Assembly: GCF_005405905.1 (NCBI RefSeq)
Contig: NZ_BJHU01000029.1
Span: 1 to 64,000 of the forward strand
DNA from: Acidovorax sp. NB1
Lineage (GTDB): Bacteria > Pseudomonadota > Gammaproteobacteria > Burkholderiales > Burkholderiaceae_C
Length of the DNA: 64,000 nt
Direction: 5' to 3'
Shown piece after piece: positions 16,576-24,141 of this stretch (position 1 is its first letter; each line of letters opens with the position of its first letter). Made by a program: the position numbers and the translations under genes. The notes beneath the pieces were generated by a model. That model ran no database searches. It saw only the letters and a list, made by a program, of their open reading frames with translations, and was not told the DNA's origin.

Positions 16576-16732
16576 GTTCTGTCATGTGCGCCAGCCAGAT
16601 CTCGCGAACAAGCGTCCAGGGAAGTAGTTGGATTCACCTGGTGACTGGTGCAGCCAGCTAGCAGTTGCTGATGGCCTTGATTTGGATCGCCGCAATCAGC
16701 CTGAAACTGAATAAGCAATTCTGGGTTAATTT
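16576..16732. other. Short spacer after IS3 remnant
   Basis: No gene or clear signal. A run CAGCACCCCTTTTT at about 16789-16800, just inside the following HNH gene, is not a terminator for it. Confidence 0.3.
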
Positions 16733-17101
16733 TCACCGGCTATGGTTTGCGTGTAAATCAACAACTAGCCTGCCTGCTGGGTGCCAGCACCCCTTTTTCA
16801 TCAAGCTTTGCACGCGCTGCCGATATCTCAATGAATCTGGCGCTTTCTCCTCACGTCCCCTGTGCCGACGGGAATTGCACCACCAGCAGGCGGCGACGAT
16901 GTTGGGCGCTACATCGCGGCCTTGCTGTTGGCGCGCAGTGAGATGCTCTGCAGTGCACCGAAGGAACTTACGCCACCGTGTGGGCGCGCTTGATTGCGAA
17001 AGTTCAGGAAGCGTGGGCTCAATCATTTTTAGCCCGCAGTAAAAGCAGCAGCCCTGTTGGGCGATCGCGGACTGGATACGGAGTTTGGCCAGCTTGTTCA
17101 T
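16733..17101 (-). CDS. HNH endonuclease-like protein
   Basis: The 122-residue protein has a CFYCG zinc pair near residue 19, then CTAEHLTARQQQGRDVAPNIVAACWWCNSRRH (about 49-80), which is an HNH fold signature: the first His in AEHL, the Asn in PNIV, the last His in SRRH, plus a second Cys pair. Such small HNH proteins occur in prophages and mobile islands; whether this one nicks DNA is unknown. No partner gene is adjacent. Confidence 0.75.
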   Translation of the reverse strand: MNKLAKLRIQSAIAQQGCCFYCGLKMIEPTLPELSQSSAPTRWRKFLRCTAEHLTARQQQGRDVAPNIVAACWWCNSRRHRGREEKAPDSLRYRQRVQSLMKKGCWHPAGRLVVDLHANHSR

Positions 17102-17289
17102 TTGGCAGCAGGGGTAGTGTTGAAGCTACTCCCGTTGCCGATATCCGGACAGGTCGGGCGCCGGGGCATCGCACCACTCGGCTATGCGCCAGGTAACCCG
17201 GACGCGGCCGGGTTCGCGTTAGCCCGGACAACCAATAATTTATATCGCTGCGTCCAGTCGGCGCAAGTACCGGCTGTTGCACGCATGCG
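17102..17289. other. Spacer upstream of HNH gene
   Basis: 188 bp without a gene. It should contain the promoter of the - strand HNH gene. GC-rich inverted stretches around 17185-17225 (CCCGGACGCGGCCGGG-like) may form a hairpin. Nothing else recognised. Confidence 0.3.
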
Positions 17290-17535
17290 TCATGCTGACT
17301 CAACAGGTAACTCGACTTGCTGCGCCGGATCCTTCGCCCTGTGCACAAACAGCTCCACCGGTGGCACCTTGATCAGCGACTCTGCCCGTTCGATGGTGCC
17401 GTGCAGCCAAGTGTCCCAGTCCCCCTTTTCCAGCGGAACCACCGTACGTTTGTCCTGCATGTCCGGCGCGCGCTTGGGGTCAGGCCTGTGCATCAGGTTG
17501 AGCACCGGCACTTCATCGCAGTTCTGCGAGATCAT
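17290..17535 (-). pseudogene. SRAP (YedK/HMCES) C-terminal fragment
   Basis: The 81-residue frame contains NLMHRPDPKRAPDMQDKRTV, the HRP-x-x-KR block that surrounds the conserved His and C-terminal part of SRAP abasic-site-processing proteins. It lacks the N-terminal two thirds, including the catalytic Cys2 and the Asn/Glu region. Upstream it runs straight into the HAD gene. It is a different SRAP subfamily from the complete copy at 20715-21422. Confidence 0.7.
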
Positions 17536-17557
17536 GGTTTCTCAACAGCAGTAACTG

Positions 17558-18175
17558 TTACCGGCACTTATCACCAGCGCGCTGCGACCACCAATTCGCA
17601 AACGCAAGAAGGTCGGCGTGATGCGAATCCGTGTGTACCAACAGGTCGCCCGCGTTGGGCGACCCGGTAATCCCACGCAAAATCAATGCGCGATGGATCG
17701 CGGCATCGACGCCCACGAAGTACGGCAAGTAGTCGTCGACGAAGGCGATCGGCTTTAGGGAGTTGAGCGTGTCGGCCTTAGGGCTCGCGGCCGTTGCCAC
17801 GTTGTCGGTGGCGTGGACCAGGTGAATCGGGAATCCGTGCAGTCTCAGGTTGTGCTCGCGAGCTGCCCTGAATTCCGCAGGCAAGGCCGTGACGCATACC
17901 AGTTCGTAGCCCGCCGCGGCGAGCTTGTGGCACGCCTCAATCGCTCCTGGAACCGGCGGGATCGATGACCAGAACTCGTTGTCGAAGGCCCGCCGAAGCA
18001 GATCAAGCCTATCCCCTTCAACTCGCTCCACTTCCCATCTGTCGATGGGCCAGTAGGCGAGCGGATCGCGCTCGCCAGGGTACGTGCCGAACGCCTTCTG
18101 CCAAGCGCTGGCATAGGCCAAGCCGTAGTCCAGGAGGACTCCGTCAGCGTCAAGCGCGATGATTCCTTTGGTCAT
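17558..18175 (-). CDS. HAD-superfamily hydrolase
   Basis: The 205-residue protein starts MTKGIIALDADGVLLDYG, with the HAD motif I DxD nucleophile at D8/D10. It continues with a helical cap (about 20-90), motif II near VCVTALPA, a Lys in SPKADTL and motif IV in IAFVDDYLPYF. Family members are phosphatases or dehalogenases; the substrate is unknown. ATG 18175 is chosen because HAD homology begins directly there, and the longer frame upstream is noncoding in character. Confidence 0.8.
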   Translation of the reverse strand: MTKGIIALDADGVLLDYGLAYASAWQKAFGTYPGERDPLAYWPIDRWEVERVEGDRLDLLRRAFDNEFWSSIPPVPGAIEACHKLAAAGYELVCVTALPAEFRAAREHNLRLHGFPIHLVHATDNVATAASPKADTLNSLKPIAFVDDYLPYFVGVDAAIHRALILRGITGSPNAGDLLVHTDSHHADLLAFANWWSQRAGDKCR

Positions 18176-18257
18176 CAGGAAGTTTCGCACAGCAGAGCAC
18201 GCCTGCACGCGCGGGTTGGGGGGCTCCCTTGTTGTCGGGACTGCTAAGCGGCAACAG

Positions 18258-18758
18258 TTACGTGTGCCTTCGAGAGGATGTGTTTGCCTCGCGGTGCCCC
18301 AGAACTGACGATGCAATGAGACCAACGGCGCCACCAACGATGGCCATGTTGGCGATGTTGAATGCCGGCCAGTGCCAGCCGTGCAGGTGGAAGTCCAGAT
18401 AGTCAATCACGGACCCGCGCACAGCCCGGTCGAAGGCATTGCCCAGGGCGCCGCCCAGGATGAGGCTATAAGCCAAGCCCTCGAGGCTGCGCACCGGCTT
18501 GGCGAGCAGCCAAGCGAGCCAGGCCGACGCGCCCAGGGCGATGGCCAGGAAGAACCAGCGTTGCCATCCGCCGGTGCCGGCCAGGAAGCTGAAGGCCGCG
18601 CCGGGGTTCAGTACGTGGACCAGGCTGAAGAACGGTGCGACCTCGCGCGACCAGCCGAGCAGGGTGGTCAGATGAATCCAGGTCTTGGCAGTCTGGTCTG
18701 CGGCAAAGACTACAAGCGCAAGGCAATACCAGCGAGCTGGTCGGTTGACATACTTCAT
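18258..18758 (-). CDS. lspA: Signal peptidase II (accessory, metal-island type)
   Basis: The 166-residue integral membrane protease removes signal peptides from prolipoproteins. It has four membrane segments and the conserved blocks NPGAAFSFL and GGALGNAFDRAVRGSVIDYLDF, which contain the two catalytic aspartates. Extra lspA copies are common in cadmium/lead resistance islands (for example pbr operons). Here it is the third gene of a cluster headed by a CDF transporter and DUF3703 under CadR-type control. The chromosomal housekeeping copy would be elsewhere. Confidence 0.9.
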   Translation of the reverse strand: MKYVNRPARWYCLALVVFAADQTAKTWIHLTTLLGWSREVAPFFSLVHVLNPGAAFSFLAGTGGWQRWFFLAIALGASAWLAWLLAKPVRSLEGLAYSLILGGALGNAFDRAVRGSVIDYLDFHLHGWHWPAFNIANMAIVGGAVGLIASSVLGHREANTSSRRHT

Positions 18759-18871
18759 CGTTCTTGTTGGTTAGACCAGATCGCAGGGCCGTGGTTGGAT
18801 TCAGCGCGTTGCCGCACCGTGCTCGGCCGTGAGTGCTATTGACGCGGACAGAATTTCAGCGAGTTCCGGTC

Positions 18872-19186
18872 TCACAGCATTGGCGCGAAGGCACTGACCG
18901 TGGCCCGGCCAGGGTTGCCAAGCGGCAGCCTGCCCGAGAGGTGGCCAAGCGGCACCAGCAGGATCCTAAACAGCTGGCCCGCGGCTTCCCGCACGTCACG
19001 CTCACGCGCGGCCAGGGCCAGCATGTACCAATGACTCCGCAGATGAAGCCAGAAGCGCTCTTGGCCAAGCACGTGCGCGGCCTCCAGGACCTTCCACCGG
19101 TCAGGTCCTCGGGATCTCGCCCGCTCCACGAGGTGAGCAAATGCTGCCCCGCGCTGCCGATCGTCTATGGCTGTCAGGTTCGTCAT
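18872..19186 (-). CDS. DUF3703 protein of metal-resistance islands
   Basis: The 104-residue protein (AAFAHLVERARSRGPDRWKVLEAAHVLGQERFWLHLRSHWYML) belongs to the DUF3703 family, which regularly sits beside cadR-linked cation exporters. It is helical and His-rich (about six His), without a signal peptide. Its ATG overlaps the stop of the CDF transporter gene by 4 bp, so the two are co-translated. Function unknown; metal binding is a guess from the histidines. Confidence 0.75.
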   Translation of the reverse strand: MTNLTAIDDRQRGAAFAHLVERARSRGPDRWKVLEAAHVLGQERFWLHLRSHWYMLALAARERDVREAAGQLFRILLVPLGHLSGRLPLGNPGRATVSAFAPML

Positions 19187-20229
19187 TTGAGACTCAGGAT
19201 GCGCCGGGCACCGTTCAAGACGATCAGACCCACCACGGTGCCGATGACCAGATCAGGGTAGTTGGATCCGGTCATGGCCACCAGGAAGCCAGCCAGGATC
19301 ACGCCCGCATTGGCGATCACGTCGTTGGCCGAGAAGATGTAGCTTGCCTTCATGTGCGCACCGGCATCCCGCTTCTTGGATATCAAGACCAGGCAGATGA
19401 CGTTGGCGATCAGGGCCACCAGGCCCATCCCCATCATCAGGCCCGAGACAGGTTCGCTCCCGGCGATGAAGCGTCGAACGACCTCGCTGAGTGCCATGAG
19501 CGCAAGCGCCAGTTGCAACCAGCCCGCCGTGTGAGCCGCACGCGTCTTAAGGGCAGCTGCTCGGCCGACGGCAAACAGGGACAGCCCATACACCGCAGCG
19601 TCGGCGAACATGTCGAGCGAGTCGGCGATGAGCCCGGTCGATTGAGCGATGAAGCCCATCACGATCTCGATCACGAACATGGCCGCATTGATCGAGAGCA
19701 GTATCCATAGCAGCCTGGCCTCGGCCGCATTGTCAGGCGGGTCGATTTCATCGTCGTCACCCATGACCGCGTCCGATTCCAGCAGCTTGGCGCCCAGACC
19801 CAACGGCTCCAGGCGTTGCAGGACCTGCGCCACCGGAGCGCCATGCACTGCGGTCAGCTTGCGGTTGGCCAAGTCGAAGGACAGGGATTTCACCCCGGGA
19901 ACGTCTTGCAGGGCCAACTTGATCATGTTCTCTTCCGATGGGCAATCCATCTTCGGGACATGGAAGGTGCTCTTGAAGCTGCCGGCGGCGCTATCGTCTA
20001 CCGCGGCCGAATGCACCAGCTTCGCGCCCAAGCCCAGCGGTTCGAGACGCTGCAACACCTCGGCGACCGGCGCGCGATGCACGGCCACCAGCTTTCGGCC
20101 CGGCAGGTCGAAGGTGAGCGACTGCACGCCTTCGACGCTTTGCAAGGCCATCTTGATCATGTTCTCCTCGGACGGGCAATCCATCTTCGGAACGGCAAAG
20201 GTACTTTCGAATTTTGTGGTGGCGCTCAT
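19183..20229 (-). CDS. CDF-family cation exporter with two N-terminal metal-binding domains
   Basis: The 348-residue protein has two near-identical HMA-like modules (about residues 8-70 and 83-150), each opening with PKMDCPSEENMIK and a single Cys. They are followed by a cation diffusion facilitator membrane domain with five or six helices and the metal-site motifs DSLDMFADA and SANDVIANAG. Such proteins export divalent cations (Zn, Cd, Co, Pb). The gene is divergent from cadR and sits behind a 19-bp-spacer promoter typical of MerR-type control. The tandem HMA duplication is unusual, since most relatives have one or none. Confidence 0.85.
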   Translation of the reverse strand: MSATTKFESTFAVPKMDCPSEENMIKMALQSVEGVQSLTFDLPGRKLVAVHRAPVAEVLQRLEPLGLGAKLVHSAAVDDSAAGSFKSTFHVPKMDCPSEENMIKLALQDVPGVKSLSFDLANRKLTAVHGAPVAQVLQRLEPLGLGAKLLESDAVMGDDDEIDPPDNAAEARLLWILLSINAAMFVIEIVMGFIAQSTGLIADSLDMFADAAVYGLSLFAVGRAAALKTRAAHTAGWLQLALALMALSEVVRRFIAGSEPVSGLMMGMGLVALIANVICLVLISKKRDAGAHMKASYIFSANDVIANAGVILAGFLVAMTGSNYPDLVIGTVVGLIVLNGARRILSLK

Positions 20230-20250
20230 GGGTATTCCTCGGACTGCATA

Positions 20251-20281
20251 ATTGGAAACCCTCTAGCAACTACAAAGTCAA
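20251..20281 (-). promoter_or_regulatory. MerR/CadR-type promoter of the metal-export operon
   Basis: On the - strand TTGACT (20276-20281) and TCCAAT (20251-20256) are 19 bp apart, the over-long spacer used by MerR-family activators. The spacer contains a dyad around TTGTAGTTGCTAGAG resembling PbrR/CadR operators. It lies between the divergent CDF and cadR genes and so probably controls both. Confidence 0.7.
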
Positions 20282-20305
20282 GCCCGCTGCAAGGGCGGCT
20301 CATCC

Positions 20306-20743
20306 ATGAAGATCGGCGACCTGGCCAAGGCCACCAATACGCTTCCCGAAACGGTCCGCTTCTACGAGCGCGAGGGACTGCTGCCGTCCCCCGCCCGGAC
20401 CGAGGGGAACTACCGCAGCTACACGGCTGAGCACGCCCAGCGGCTCGCCTTCATTCGGCACTGCCGCAGCCTGGACATGACGCTGGCTGAGATCCGCACG
20501 CTGCTGCACTTCAAAGACGCTCCTTCCGAGAATTGCGGCGTCGTGGATGAGCTGATTGCAAGTCACATCGAGCAGGTCGTGGTCCGCATCCGGGAGCTGA
20601 AGGCGTTGGAAGCCGAATTGCGCTCACTGCACCGCAGCTGCTCGGTTGGCCGTGCCGCGGTCAACTGCGGCATCCTGGGTGGACTTGAGCGCGCGGCCAA
20701 GCAGAATTCAAAGAATGTGCGCTCGTTACCACTCGGTTCTTGA
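20306..20743 (+). CDS. cadR: Cd(II)/Pb(II)-responsive MerR-family regulator
   Basis: The 145-residue protein has the MerR HTH (MKIGDLAKATNTLPETVRFYEREGLL), a long dimerisation helix and the metal-site cysteines: one in SENCGVVDELI near residue 77 and two in RSCSVGRAAVNCGIL near 112 and 119, the CadR/PbrR pattern. It should untwist the 19-bp-spacer promoter of the adjacent CDF-DUF3703-lspA operon when metal binds. The C-terminus overlaps the start of the following SRAP gene by 29 bp. Confidence 0.9.
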   Translation: MKIGDLAKATNTLPETVRFYEREGLLPSPARTEGNYRSYTAEHAQRLAFIRHCRSLDMTLAEIRTLLHFKDAPSENCGVVDELIASHIEQVVVRIRELKALEAELRSLHRSCSVGRAAVNCGILGGLERAAKQNSKNVRSLPLGS

Positions 20744-21422
20744 CGCAGCGCGGCTGCGCGAATTCTTTCGAGCCATCCGCGACAGCGGCTTGGATGTTCT
20801 CGATCGAGATGTCTTTCCAGGACGCTTTGCGCCCATCGTGAGGCGCCCGCCCGAGCTCGAATCGGGCGACGAGGCGGTTCCTGAGCGCGAGGCCGTTGTC
20901 GCGCGGTTCGGCCTGATCCCTTTCTGGGCCACCGATATGCGCAAGGTGAAGCTGACGTACAACGCCCGCTCCGAAACAGTTGCCACCGCGAGGCCGTTCC
21001 AGGCCGCTTGGAAGAAGGCCCAGCACTGCATTGTCCCGGCTGAGGCCATCTACGAGCCAGACTGGCGCTCGAACGTGCACGTGCCCACACGTATCAGCGC
21101 GGCCGACGGCAGCCCCTTGGCGATCGCCGGGCTATGGAACACTTGGCATTCGCCTGCAGGAGAGCGCGTTCATACCTTCACGCTCATGACGGTCAACGCC
21201 GACTCCCATCCCGTCATGTGCAACTATCACCGCCCAGGCGAAGAGAAGCGTATGGTCGTCCTGCTGGACGAATCCCAGTACGACGCCTGGCTGGACGCGC
21301 CCGCCGAAGGCTCGATGGACTTCATGCAGGCTTGTCCGCCTGAGCGCCTGGCAGCCACCGGCGAGCCGGTCGAGCGAGCGCCGGCTAAGGCCGTTCCTCA
21401 AACAGCTTCCCTATTCGACTAG
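20715..21422 (+). CDS. SRAP-family abasic-site processing protein (YedK/HMCES-like)
   Basis: SRAP proteins form a thiazolidine crosslink to abasic sites in single-stranded DNA through Cys2. The 235-residue product begins MCARYHSV, placing Cys2 right after the initiator Met and fixing the start at ATG 20715, inside the end of cadR. Other conserved blocks are FGLIPFWA, NARSETVATARPF, CIVPAEAIYEPDW and the HRPGEEKRM block. The frame is complete, unlike the fragment at 17290. Such genes are frequent on mobile elements that transfer as single strands. Confidence 0.88.
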   Translation: MCARYHSVLDAARLREFFRAIRDSGLDVLDRDVFPGRFAPIVRRPPELESGDEAVPEREAVVARFGLIPFWATDMRKVKLTYNARSETVATARPFQAAWKKAQHCIVPAEAIYEPDWRSNVHVPTRISAADGSPLAIAGLWNTWHSPAGERVHTFTLMTVNADSHPVMCNYHRPGEEKRMVVLLDESQYDAWLDAPAEGSMDFMQACPPERLAATGEPVERAPAKAVPQTASLFD

Positions 21423-21847
21423 CGTGTCGGTGCCCCGGGCACGAAGCTCACGACCTTCGCGTGGCCGGTCGCATGCAGAATCCTGACCTCCTGCCGCAGC
21501 GCTTCGTTCACCGAGGCCATGGCCTGAAGCTGCTTGCGCAGGTCCAAGTTCTCGGCGCGCAAATCACGGGCAGTCTCCTGTTCGCGTTTGAGCGCCGCCT
21601 TGAGGCTGTCCTCGCTTGCGCCGGGCTCTCGGCCGCTCAGGCGGCGAACCTCCTTCGCGACATCCGGGTAGCGGTTGTGAATCAACGCTGGAGTGACGCC
21701 GACCTCGACCGCTAGGGCTGTGATCGTCGGAACGGCCTCGGCACGCTGCAGGCGTGCCAGAGCCTCCCACAGATCGGCGGTCGTTGTGTCTCGATTGCGC
21801 CCGCGAACCTCTTCGGGCGCCTGGCGTCGGTCCCATCTGGCTTTCAT
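21419..21847 (-). CDS. Recombinase-associated DNA-binding protein (third gene of recombinase set)
   Basis: The 142-residue protein has a predicted HTH (ALAVEVGVTPALIHNRYPDVA, about 47-67) followed by a coiled coil (EDSLKAALKREQETARDLRAENLDLRKQL, ~75-110). Proteins of this kind follow tyrosine recombinases in Tn554-like or recombinase-trio elements. The ATG overlaps the stop of the recombinase frame (ATGA), confirming the start at 21847 and the operon. Its 3' end overlaps the SRAP stop on the other strand by 4 bp. The exact family name is uncertain. Confidence 0.6.
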   Translation of the reverse strand: MKARWDRRQAPEEVRGRNRDTTTADLWEALARLQRAEAVPTITALAVEVGVTPALIHNRYPDVAKEVRRLSGREPGASEDSLKAALKREQETARDLRAENLDLRKQLQAMASVNEALRQEVRILHATGHAKVVSFVPGAPTR

Positions 21848-22741
21848 AGCGGTTCGATCCCCGGCCCCAGCTGCTTCAAGACGTCTTCGACCCGGTGGAG
21901 GTCTCGTTGCACGCGCTGGACCGCTGCCGGTCCCAACTCGCGGGCCTCCACTTGGAGCTCCAGTTGGTGGGCGTGTATTGCCTGCCACGCGATCCGCTGG
22001 GAACTGTCGATCACAGAGTCATTGCAGGCGCCGCACCGCCACGGCTCATACAGACCGGCCCCGCCACAGCCATCATCCTGGGCCAAGCAGTACGAATGGC
22101 CGGTGCTGCGGATATTGATCCAATCGGCCGTCTCCTCGATGAGAGTTTCGCGGCTAGGGAAGTCGTGGGCCCGCATGCTCACGATTCGCTGGCCGGCGCG
22201 CCCCGCCAGGGGCGTATCCGCGTGGAGCCAGCCTTCGATCAGCTCGACTTTTCGGGCACTGATCTCCGTGAACAGGTCTTCAAACAGCGCGTCATCTTGC
22301 ATAGGGTTCGCCGCATACAGCTGCGTCATCTCGATGCTCGAGTGTTTGAACTGCTCCTTGAGGAAGAGGACATTTCCCAGGCGATGCCGCACGAAGGTCC
22401 AGGCGTACGCCCGGCGCAGTTGGTGAGGCGAGAGGCGCCAATCAACGCCGGCGTAGGCGGCAAAGCCTTTCATCCGGCCGGCCCAATGCAGGCCGGACAC
22501 GGTCCGGATCTGCGGTGTCGGGCCTGAATTGCTCAGGAACGTTTGCCCAGTCGATGCGCTTGCTGCTGGGGGTCAGGTTCGACTGCTCGAAGTAGGGCCA
22601 CAGCTCCCACACGTCGTCGCGGTAACGGCTCAGGACTTGGGTGGCGCCGGCCGGGCCCGGCGCAGAGCTGACGACCAGGTCAGCTGGCGCGCCGTCAGGG
22701 GCGGTTGCCGGGGCCATCGATGGTTGTGCGTGGCTAGGCAA
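21844..22741 (-). pseudogene. Tyrosine recombinase, broken by internal deletion/frameshift
   Basis: The 3' part (to about 22500) encodes the catalytic end of a tyrosine recombinase: LSPHQLRRAYAWTFVRHRLG has the H-x-x-R motif, KHSSIEMTQLYAA holds the final His and the nucleophilic Tyr, and a Cys-rich extension follows. The 5' part (22442-22741, another frame) encodes an N-terminal piece with YRDDVWELWPYFEQSNLTP. The middle (the first catalytic Arg region) is missing and the frame changes near 22480-22500, so the gene should be inactive. Its TTG start overlaps the stop of the next upstream gene, as in recombinase sets. Confidence 0.7.
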
Positions 22742-23006
22742 GTGCGCCTCCCGAGATGCGGTACCGACTCCAGAATTTCAGAGGCTTGCTGCGGGCGGCC
22801 TCTCTGGACTGGGTCACCAGTTCCTCATCGAATTTGTCCATGGTGAACAGGTCAATTTGAGTGCGTATGAGCGTGAAGTATTCAGCCCATTCGCGGGACC
22901 TCGTGTTCCTGCTCTCGGCTTCCAGGAACCAGTAGAAGCTGAAGAGGCGGTGCAGGTCTTCACTGGTGCCGACCACGGTGTAGCTGCGACAGCTGAAGCA
23001 GCTCAA
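22734..23006 (-). pseudogene. Truncated first gene of recombinase set
   Basis: An open frame of about 90 residues enters from the IS3 remnant junction at ~23010 without its own good start codon and ends ...FWSRYRISGGALA. By position and overlap with the recombinase start it is the 3' end of the first gene of the recombinase set. I see no catalytic motif in the part that remains. Confidence 0.5.
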
Positions 23007-23010
23007 GAAA

Positions 23011-23094
23011 TACGAGCAGCGCTGGTACGAGGCACAGCGTAAAAAGGCCGCGTGAATCGTGGGTTAAGAACTACACGAAACAGGGGCAAGGTCA
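23011..23094 (+). mobile_element. IS3-family remnant (copy 2, uninterrupted)
   Basis: This 84-bp stretch carries the last 15 codons of IS3 orfB (YEQRWYEAQRKKAA-stop), 14 bp of spacer and the terminal repeat ending GGGGCAAGGTCA. It equals 15376-15431 plus 16548-16575, apart from the IS630 insertion and a few changes. It abuts an IS481 transposase gene on the right, so the IS3 element had landed inside that gene. The left part has been lost. Confidence 0.75.
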
Positions 23095-23095
23095 C

Positions 23096-23770
23096 TCGGG
23101 CCTGGACCGGTGCCTGCGCCGCCATGGGGCGGGCAACCTCAACGCCCTCAAGCCCCAGGAGCCACAGCCTGTGCACAAGGCGTTCAAGAGCTACGAGCCT
23201 GGCTATGTGCACATGGACGTGAAGTACCTGCCCCAGATGCAGGACGAATCGCAACGGCGCTACCTGTTTGTGGCCATCGACCGGGCCACGCGATGGGTGT
23301 TCGTACAACTCAAGGCCAACAAGACAGCCGCCAGTGCACGGGCCTTTCTGAGGGCATTGCACAAGGCCTGTCCGATCAGGATCACCAAGCTGCTGACCGA
23401 CAACGGCAAGGAGTTCACGGACCGCCTGTTTGCCAGCAGGGAGCGCGAGCCCAGCGGCAACCATGAGTTCGACCAGTTGTGCCAAGAACTGAGTATCGAA
23501 CACCGGTTGACCAAGCCCAGAACACCGAGAACCAATGGCATGGTCGAACGATTCAATGGCCGCATTGCCGATGTGCTCAAGACCCACCGGTTCAACAGCC
23601 GCGAGGACATGGAGCAGACCTTGCTGCGCTATGTGGTTTTGTACAACCACCAGCTGCCGCAGTCAGCACTCAAGAGCAAGACGCCGATGCAAGCCATGAA
23701 GGATTGGTATCAGGAGCACCCGCACCTGTTCCACAAGCGACCCTATGATCGTCCGGGATGCGACACATAG
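23096..23770 (+). pseudogene. IS481-family transposase, 5'-truncated
   Basis: From SGLDRCLRRHGAGNL to the stop at 23770, the frame (224 residues) covers the rve/DDE domain: HMDVKYLPQM with the first Asp, KLLTDNGKEFTDR with the second, and NGMVERFNGRIADV with the Glu, ending HKRPYDRPGCDT as in IS481 members. The HTH N-terminus is missing because the IS3 remnant replaces it. The catalytic residues survive, but no start codon or DNA-binding part is present. Confidence 0.88.
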
Positions 23771-24141
23771 CAGTTTATGTTGGTTGCATCACAGCCCATT
23801 CATCCGATTCAAGATGGGTTGGCCGGACGCATACAGTTGATGGAGATGCGGTCTCCGAACTGAATGGTAAATCGGGTCAGGGCAGCTTTCCAATCCCGGA
23901 TGGGCATGGTGAACCGCCCCGGGGCGGTTCACACCCACCGGGCTACTCATAACGGCGCACTGTGCATAACGACTCAAAACGGTCGCTCAAACGAATAAAA
24001 ATTCAGGGGACTTCTCGGTCAGATTTCCGCAGATTGCCGCCGAAACACCGTTGCACCTGCCAATGGGCTTCGGTTCGAGGCTCGACGGCGTCTAGATCAA
24101 CCGGGTCGATTCACCATAGAGCGTAGGGCGGCACTTCAATG
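23771..24141. other. IS-scar region
   Basis: About 370 bp with no gene. It probably includes the IS481 right end and, at 23909-23932, a perfect palindrome that looks like two IS3 ends joined (listed separately). The right part, up to the MBL gene stop, shows no signal I recognise. Confidence 0.4.
23909..23932. repeat. 24-bp perfect palindrome of IS3-like tips
   Basis: The sequence is self-complementary over 24 bp. Each half reads TGAACCGCCCCGG inwards after one flanking G, the form of a group of IS3-family terminal repeats. It could be two abutting ends left by IS excision or recombination. It could also act as a hairpin in RNA. Confidence 0.6.

Noticed and set aside
17150..17240. GC-rich fold that looked like a tRNA or small RNA
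   Set aside because: No acceptor/T-arm consensus (GGTTCGAATCC type) and no CCA end; only a simple hairpin.
17019..17348. - strand frame between HNH and SRAP fragment
   Set aside because: Overlaps both neighbours, no homology character, no ribosome site.
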